Positions 58,538-64,000 of a stretch of 64,000 nt of DNA are shown piece by piece. The notes beneath the pieces are model-generated. The model saw only the letters and a list, made by a program, of their open reading frames with translations, made no database searches and was not told where the DNA came from. The stretch comes from Larsenimonas rhizosphaerae (GTDB lineage Bacteria > Pseudomonadota > Gammaproteobacteria > Pseudomonadales > Halomonadaceae). The first letter of the stretch is position 1; each line of letters opens with the position of its first letter. Location: the NCBI RefSeq assembly GCF_023700005.1, contig NZ_JAMLJK010000001.1:1905096-1969095 (forward strand), in the 5' to 3' direction. The position numbers and the translations under genes are program-made.

Positions 58538-58569
58538 AAGCCCTTTTAGACTAAAGTCTAAAAGGGCTT
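58538..58569. terminator. Rho-independent terminator after gap
   Basis: A 15-bp perfect stem AAGCCCTTTTAGACT with a two-base centre; on the minus strand it is followed by TTGTGTTTG. Located 18 bases past the gap stop. Confidence 0.85.
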
Positions 58570-58586
58570 GCACCTGAAAGGTATGA

Positions 58587-60032
58587 TCAGGCAGGCAGCT
58601 CGATCAACTTCTGGCAGGCCATGCGCTGAACAAGGCGCGTTACCTGACAGCTGTAACCGTACTCATTGTCGTACCACACATACAGCACGATCTGGCGCCC
58701 TTCCGCGATGGTAGCCTCGCCATCGACAATCCCGGCATGCCGATTACCGACAAAATCCGATGACACTACTTCCGGTGAGCACACGTAATCGATCTGGTGG
58801 CCCAGCGATGAGTGGATGGAAATATCGCGAAGGTAGTCGTTGAGTTCGGCCCGATCGGTTTCGCTGGTCAAGGTAAGATTAAGAATGGCCAGCGATACAT
58901 TGGGGGTTGGCACACGAATGGCATTGCCGGTCAGCTTGCCATCAAGCTCGGGCAGCGCCTTGACAACCGCCTTGGCTGCACCGGTTTCAGTGATGACCAT
59001 GTTAAGTGCAGCACTGCGCCCGCGTCGCTCGGCCTTGTGAAAATTATCGATCAGGTTCTGGTCATTGGTGTAGGAATGCACCGTCTCAACATGACCATGC
59101 TCGATCCCGAAACGATCATTCAGCACCTTGAGCACCGGTGTAATCGCGTTGGTCGTGCATGAGGCCGCCGAGATGATGTCATCACCGTCAGTCACGCTGT
59201 CATCATTGATACCCATGACGATGTTCTTGAGATCGCCCTTGCCCGGCGCCGTCAGCAGCACCTTCGCTACACCCCTGGCTTCAAGATGCTGCGCCAGTCC
59301 ATCGCGATCACGCCACTTGCCGGTGTTGTCCACGACAATGGCATCATTAATGCCGTAATCCGTGTAGTCGATGGAGGACGGCGAGTCGGCATAGATTACC
59401 TGCACTCGATGTCCATTGACGATCAGCGCATTGCTGTCTTCATCCAGAGCAATCGTGCCCTGAAACGGGCCATGAACAGAATCACGGCGCAGCAGGCTGG
59501 CACGCTTTTCAAGGTCACCTCCGGCGCCACGTACCACGATGGCTCGCAGGCGCATCTGGCTGGCATCACCGGTTTCAATAATGATACGTGCCAAAAGGCG
59601 CCCGATGCGGCCGAACCCGTACAGCACCACATCCTGCGGCGACTGGCCCTTGCGCGCTTCAGCGTCATGGCGACCAACGACCGGTGCAAGCTGCTGTTTC
59701 AGGAATGCCAACGGGTCGCTGGCCCCTTCACGCTTGAAACGAACGGCCAGCTTCCCCAGATCGATCTCGGCAGGACCAGGCGCCAGCTCGAGCAGACGCT
59801 TGACCAGCGGGAACGTATCGCGCACGGTCAGCTCGGTGCCTTCCACCTTGCGAACAAAGCGGTGATCCTTGAGGATCCGAATGACTGATTGGTGGGCCAG
59901 GGGGCGTCCATAAATCACCGGAATAACCTGGTATTCGCGATACAACCTTCCCAGCAGAGGAATCATTTCCTCGGCCAGTGCCTCATTTGACTGCCAGACC
60001 TGAAAGCACTGGTCATCCGGTCCACGACTCAT
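58587..60032 (-). CDS. gap: Glyceraldehyde-3-phosphate dehydrogenase, long form
   Basis: A 481-residue phosphorylating GAPDH. Residues 1-130 form an extension not found in classical ~335-residue GAPDHs; it is soluble and partly charged (VKRLLELAPGPAEIDLGKL). The classical part begins with the NAD motif YGFGRIGR (138-145), has catalytic C292 in ISAASCTTNAITPV and YDNEYGYSCQV near the end. Long GAPDHs of this kind occur in Pseudomonas, also between nqrA and mfd. Cofactor preference and the role of the extension are unknown. Confidence 0.9.
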   Translation of the reverse strand: MSRGPDDQCFQVWQSNEALAEEMIPLLGRLYREYQVIPVIYGRPLAHQSVIRILKDHRFVRKVEGTELTVRDTFPLVKRLLELAPGPAEIDLGKLAVRFKREGASDPLAFLKQQLAPVVGRHDAEARKGQSPQDVVLYGFGRIGRLLARIIIETGDASQMRLRAIVVRGAGGDLEKRASLLRRDSVHGPFQGTIALDEDSNALIVNGHRVQVIYADSPSSIDYTDYGINDAIVVDNTGKWRDRDGLAQHLEARGVAKVLLTAPGKGDLKNIVMGINDDSVTDGDDIISAASCTTNAITPVLKVLNDRFGIEHGHVETVHSYTNDQNLIDNFHKAERRGRSAALNMVITETGAAKAVVKALPELDGKLTGNAIRVPTPNVSLAILNLTLTSETDRAELNDYLRDISIHSSLGHQIDYVCSPEVVSSDFVGNRHAGIVDGEATIAEGRQIVLYVWYDNEYGYSCQVTRLVQRMACQKLIELPA

Positions 60033-60092
60033 GGCTTGCCTCTCCTGAAATATGAATTCTCTCTCTCGACACCTGTTCTCGCCTGAAGCGCT

Positions 60093-60109
60093 TATAACCC
60101 AGGGTTATA
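60093..60109. promoter_or_regulatory. Perfect palindrome in the gap upstream region
   Basis: TATAACCC-A-GGGTTATA, a 17-base perfect palindrome 60 bases ahead of the gap start. It includes TATAAC/TATAAG sequences usable as a -10 element, which is where a repressor operator would be expected. The regulator is unknown; it does not match the HexR consensus. Confidence 0.5.
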
Positions 60110-60121
60110 GCCTGCTTGTGA

Positions 60122-60400
60122 ACGCAGCATTGGCTCCAGCAGCGCCCCGCATGGGCGGAACGCAAAAAAACGTGGAAAACAAGCAACGGGCGCATTATCC
60201 GTATTCGTTATAACGGCGACAACCACGGCGTAGTCGACCCCGGTGTAACACGACTACACGAGAGCCCCTACAACAGCGCCCTGCAAGGCCCCTTCGACGG
60301 CACTTCAGTCACTGAACTACAAGAATCCTTCAGCCTCGGAGCCGGACCATACCGGGCATTTACGCCGGAAGAACTGCCCCTGTCGCTCTTCTACCTTTAA
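60122..60400 (+). pseudogene. Possible gene remnant between gap and mfd
   Basis: An open frame of 92 codons and stop without any ATG, GTG or TTG in frame. The translation has protein-like composition from about 60191: IIRIRYNGDNHGVVDPGV, then TELQESFSLGAGPYRAF and a PEELPLSLFYL end. An in-frame stop precedes it. Best explained as the 3' end of a lost gene, or a gene using a non-standard start. No family recognised. Confidence 0.35.
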
Positions 60401-60502
60401 ACTACACTCCAGCGTCTCCACGTTATGTCCTGCTGTCCGCGCCCGGTGTCGGCACAAAAGGCTTCAATCGTTCACGCACACAGTCAAGGCGGTTATTTCC
60501 TC

Positions 60503-63500
60503 GTGACAGATATCACCTACAGTCCGTTTTCTCCCCCGTGTCCTGCCTCACGGGACAAGACCTGCTACTGGGGCCCGCTTGATGGCAGTGCCAGTGCCCT
60601 TGCGCTATTTCACTGGGCAGCCCGACACCCCGGGCCTTCCGTCGTCATTGCCCCGGATACCGCCACTGCCCAGCAGCTTGAAAACAACCTGCGGTTCTAT
60701 GCCGGTCATGACGCTGCCATCACCCTGTTTCCGGACTGGGAAACGCTGCCTTATGACAGCTTTTCGCCGCATCAGGACATTGTGTCCGCCCGACTCAAGC
60801 TATTGAATCAGTTACAGGTCGGCTTTGATGGCATAGTCATTGTGGCTGCCAACACCCTGATGCAGCGGCTGCCTCCTACCGGTTACGTCGCCATTCAGGC
60901 CATGACCCTGACCCAGGGACAGACGCTGGACCGCGAGCATTTTCGCCACCAGCTTCACAAGGCCGGCTATCGCGCGGTTGAAACCGTCTACGAGCCGGGT
61001 GAATACGCCTTCCGCGGCGCCATTATTGACCTCTATCCGGTCGGGAGCGAGGCACCTCTGCGCATTGATCTATTCGACAATGACATCGACACGCTACGCA
61101 CCTTCGATCCGGACACCCAGCGCTCCATCGACAAGGTGGAGCAGGTTGCCCTGCTGCCTGCCCATGAGTACCCGCTGACTACGGAAGCCATTGCCAGATT
61201 CCGAGAACAGTTCGAGACCCGCTTTGATGTCGACCCGCGGCAATGCCCGCTTTATGTAGATGCTCTGCGCGGCATACCGGCCCCGGGACTTGAGCAGTAC
61301 CTGCCCCTGTTTTTCGAACAGACATCCATGCTGTTTGACCACCTGCCGGCCGACACACCGGTAGCCCTGCTTGATGGTGTCTTTCAGGCCGCAGAAGCCC
61401 ACTGGCACTCCATCACCTCACGCTTTGAAAACCTGGGAGTGGATCCGACGCGCCCTCTCCTGCCACCCGCCGACCAGTTCGTGCCGGTAGCTGAGCTTTT
61501 CAAGCTCATCAATGAGCGTCCACGGGTGCAGATGACATCGGCAGAACACCCTCATGCCCAATTCTTTGCGACACGCGCCCTTCCGAACGTCGCCATTGAT
61601 GGACGCAGCACTCAGCCCCTGAAGGCTCTGCAGGAGGCCCTGGCTGCCCACCCCGACCAACGCGTCCTGCTGGTTACCGAATCCCTCGGGCGCCAGGAAG
61701 TCCTTCAGGAAACCCTGACACCCCTCAAACGCTCGATCGTTAATGTATCAGGATGGCAGGACTTTCTGGCCTCGGATGCATCACTGGCCATGACCCATGG
61801 CTCACTGGACACCGGCACCTGGATCGACGGAGCGTCCTCGCTTCTGGTATTGAGCGAGACCGAACTGTTCGGGGACATTGTCCGTCAATCCCGACGCCGG
61901 GAGCGTGTCACTGATGACAACGAAATGGCCGTGCGCCACCTTTCCGAGTTGCAGGAAGGCTCACCGGTAGTACACCAGCAACACGGAGTAGGGCGCTACC
62001 TGGGGCTTGAAACGATCACCACCGGCGGACAGCAGGCAGAGTTTCTGACGCTGATGTATGCCAATGAGGCCCGCCTGTACGTGCCGGTAGACCACCTTCA
62101 TCTGATTTCACGCTATTCAGGCGCCAGTGATGACAGCGCGCCACTGAACAAGCTGGGTTCGGAGCAATGGAGCAAGGCACGACGCAAGGCGGCCGAGCGC
62201 ATCCGTGATACCGCCGCAGAGCTACTCGACGTCTATGCGCGGCGTGAAGCCCGCGAAGGCTATGCCTGTCAGCCGCCGGGCGAGGAATATGCCCGCTTTG
62301 CAGCCAACTTTGCCTTCGAGGAAACGCCGGATCAGCGCCATGCCATTCACTGCGTTATCGATGACATGACCGCCCCGAAACCCATGGACAGGGTGGTATG
62401 TGGCGATGTGGGATTCGGAAAAACCGAAGTGGCCATGCGCGCCGCGTTCCTGGCAGTCCACTCCGGGCGCCAGGTCGCGGTACTGGTGCCAACCACCCTT
62501 CTGGCACAGCAGCATTACGACTCGTTCATCAACCGATTTGCCGAAACAGCGATCAATATCGAGCTGATTTCACGCTTCACCACCGGCAAGACCCTGAAAA
62601 ATACCTTTGAACGCATCAATGAAGGGCGCGCTGATATCGTAATCGGCACACATCGTCTGCTGGGCCGTGACCTGAACTTCGATAACCTTGGCCTGGTCAT
62701 CATTGATGAAGAACACCGCTTCGGGGTATCCCAAAAGGAACGCCTCAAACAGCTGCGCGCCGAAGTCGACATTCTGACCCTCACCGCCACCCCCATCCCC
62801 AGGACCTTGTCCATGGCGATGAGTGGCATGCGTGACATGTCGATCATTGCCACCCCCCCGGCCCGGCGCCTGTCGGTCAAGACTTTTGTTCAGCAGCGTA
62901 ATGAAGGAATCCTGAAGGAAGCGATCCTCCGCGAACTACTGCGTGGCGGTCAGGTATATTACCTTCATAACGAAGTCAAGAGCATCGAGACCACCGCAGA
63001 AAAACTGCGTGAACTCATACCTGAAGCTCGTATCGGCGTAGCCCACGGCCAGATGGCCGAACGCCAGCTTGAACACGCCATGTCCGGGTTCTATCACAAG
63101 CGGTTCAATATCCTGATCTGCTCAACCATCATCGAAACCGGCATTGATGTACCCTCCGCCAATACCATCATCATCGAACGCGCCGACAAGTTCGGCCTGG
63201 CGCAGCTGCACCAGTTGCGGGGGCGCGTAGGCCGCTCGCATCACCAGGCCTACGCCTACCTTCTGACCCCTCCTCCTCGACAGATGACATCGGATGCCAA
63301 AAAGCGCCTGGAAGCAATTTCCCAGGCCGAGGATCTGGGCGCCGGATTTACTCTGGCCAGCCACGACCTTGAAATACGAGGCGCCGGCGAGCTGCTGGGA
63401 GATGAGCAAAGCGGCCAGATCGAAACCATCGGATATACACTGTATATGGAAATGCTTGATCAGGCCGTATCCGCGATCAAGGCAGGCAAGACACCCAATA

Positions 63501-63973
63501 TCGAGCAGCCCCTCAATGACGGGGTGGATATCAACCTGAACGTTCAGGCATTACTGCCAAACGACTACATGCACGATGTGTCTCAGCGCCTGATGATGTA
63601 CAAGCGCATCAGCAACGCGCGCAACGATGCCGAATTGCGCGAACTACAGGTAGAGCTGGTTGACCGATTCGGATTATTGCCGGAGTCAGCCAAGCACCTG
63701 TTCCGGCAGGCAGCACTTCGTCCACGGGCCGAGCGGCTCGGCATTACGCGCATCGATGCCTCGGAACGGGGCGGCCGACTGCAGTTCAGCCCTCATACCG
63801 AGGTGGACCCCATGACGCTGGTCAGCCTGATCCAGAAAAACCCATTGATCTACAAGTTTGATGGCGCCAGCACCCTGCGCTTTGAACAGGATCTGAACAC
63901 GGCTGAAGCCCGCTTCAATGCCGTGGAAGCCCTGCTGAAGCACCTGAATGCCAAATCGGCGGCTTCGGCCTGA
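60503..63973 (+). CDS. mfd: Transcription-repair coupling factor Mfd
   Basis: A ~1156-residue translocase that removes stalled RNA polymerase and recruits UvrA. UvrB-like N-terminal domain with LPYDSFSPHQDIVSARL, RNA-polymerase-interaction domain (VHQQHGVGRYLGLE), then RecG-like helicase: GDVGFGKTEVA (I), IDEEHRFGVSQKE (II), TATPIPRTLSMAM (III), RGRVGRSHHQAYAYLL (VI), and C-terminal D7. The GTG (VTDITYSP) gives the family's usual length (E. coli 1148); an ATG 26 codons earlier has no ribosome-binding site and yields an unusual N-terminus. Confidence 0.94.
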   Translation: MTDITYSPFSPPCPASRDKTCYWGPLDGSASALALFHWAARHPGPSVVIAPDTATAQQLENNLRFYAGHDAAITLFPDWETLPYDSFSPHQDIVSARLKLLNQLQVGFDGIVIVAANTLMQRLPPTGYVAIQAMTLTQGQTLDREHFRHQLHKAGYRAVETVYEPGEYAFRGAIIDLYPVGSEAPLRIDLFDNDIDTLRTFDPDTQRSIDKVEQVALLPAHEYPLTTEAIARFREQFETRFDVDPRQCPLYVDALRGIPAPGLEQYLPLFFEQTSMLFDHLPADTPVALLDGVFQAAEAHWHSITSRFENLGVDPTRPLLPPADQFVPVAELFKLINERPRVQMTSAEHPHAQFFATRALPNVAIDGRSTQPLKALQEALAAHPDQRVLLVTESLGRQEVLQETLTPLKRSIVNVSGWQDFLASDASLAMTHGSLDTGTWIDGASSLLVLSETELFGDIVRQSRRRERVTDDNEMAVRHLSELQEGSPVVHQQHGVGRYLGLETITTGGQQAEFLTLMYANEARLYVPVDHLHLISRYSGASDDSAPLNKLGSEQWSKARRKAAERIRDTAAELLDVYARREAREGYACQPPGEEYARFAANFAFEETPDQRHAIHCVIDDMTAPKPMDRVVCGDVGFGKTEVAMRAAFLAVHSGRQVAVLVPTTLLAQQHYDSFINRFAETAINIELISRFTTGKTLKNTFERINEGRADIVIGTHRLLGRDLNFDNLGLVIIDEEHRFGVSQKERLKQLRAEVDILTLTATPIPRTLSMAMSGMRDMSIIATPPARRLSVKTFVQQRNEGILKEAILRELLRGGQVYYLHNEVKSIETTAEKLRELIPEARIGVAHGQMAERQLEHAMSGFYHKRFNILICSTIIETGIDVPSANTIIIERADKFGLAQLHQLRGRVGRSHHQAYAYLLTPPPRQMTSDAKKRLEAISQAEDLGAGFTLASHDLEIRGAGELLGDEQSGQIETIGYTLYMEMLDQAVSAIKAGKTPNIEQPLNDGVDINLNVQALLPNDYMHDVSQRLMMYKRISNARNDAELRELQVELVDRFGLLPESAKHLFRQAALRPRAERLGITRIDASERGGRLQFSPHTEVDPMTLVSLIQKNPLIYKFDGASTLRFEQDLNTAEARFNAVEALLKHLNAKSAASA

Positions 63974-64000
63974 TGGCCTGTGACCACCAGCCGACATGCG

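Overview
The window is a dense, roughly 58-60% GC chromosomal segment of a gammaproteobacterium, most likely of the Halomonadaceae (Halomonas/Kushneria-like). The evidence is gene content and order: an rne-rluC-sppA-yceD-rpmF-plsX-fab-mltG-tmk-holB-pilZ block, an rne-murB-kdsB-lpxK-msbA-comEC-lol block, and a sodium-pumping NQR operon next to a long-form GAPDH and mfd. This order resembles the corresponding part of Pseudomonas chromosomes. The Na+-NQR suits a salt-adapted organism. The genus is an inference.

Layout. 1-0.5 kb: start of rpoE (sigma E/AlgU) with a small overlapping upstream ORF. 0.7-6.7 kb: DAHP synthase, dinG and rhlB helicases, a small basic protein and xthA. 6.7-11.9 kb: a six-gene TonB2-type energy-transduction operon (DUF3450, TtpC-like, ExbB, ExbD, TonB, TPR protein) behind a Fur-box-like site. 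11.9-15.6 kb: ETF beta/alpha and, divergently, ETF-ubiquinone oxidoreductase. 15.7-18.4 kb: UvrD-like helicase and DUF1285 protein. 18.5-28.7 kb: tatD-family gene, pilZ, holB, tmk, mltG, pabC, fabF, acpP, fabG, fabD, plsX, rpmF, yceD, all on the minus strand. 28.8-32.2 kb: maf, sppA, HAD phosphatase, rluC. 32.2-36.4 kb: a 637-bp rne leader region and an RNase E with 17 tandem 13-residue repeats in its tail. 36.4-44.7 kb: murB, protein phosphatase, kdsB, ycaR, lpxK, msbA, comEC, DUF2062. 44.7-46.7 kb: a two-gene LolD/LolC-type lipoprotein exporter. 46.8-49.7 kb: agmatine-to-putrescine genes aguA/aguB followed by a Tus-like replication-terminator protein. 49.7-58.3 kb: yrhK-like, sthA, nqrM, a shortened ApbE-like gene, nqrFEDCBA. 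58.6-64 kb: gap, a possible gene remnant, mfd.

How it fits together. Much of the window is core envelope and membrane biogenesis: fatty acid synthesis to ACP and PlsX, lipid A/KDO enzymes, flippase, lipoprotein sorting, MurB, MltG and sigma E. A second theme is redox and ion energetics: ETF/ETF-QO feed the quinone pool, NQR turns NADH oxidation into a sodium gradient, SthA balances NADH/NADPH, and the TonB2 system spends proton motive force on outer-membrane uptake. A third is nucleic-acid maintenance: RNase E and RhlB, DinG, ExoIII, UvrD-like helicase, HolB, Mfd, ComEC and the Tus-like protein.

No rRNA, tRNA, insertion sequence, prophage or CRISPR array was seen. The most noteworthy items are the Tus homologue outside the enteric bacteria, the shrunken ApbE-like gene in the nqr operon, the tandem-repeat RNase E tail, the overlapping leader ORF ahead of rpoE and a perfect 17-bp palindrome ahead of gap.
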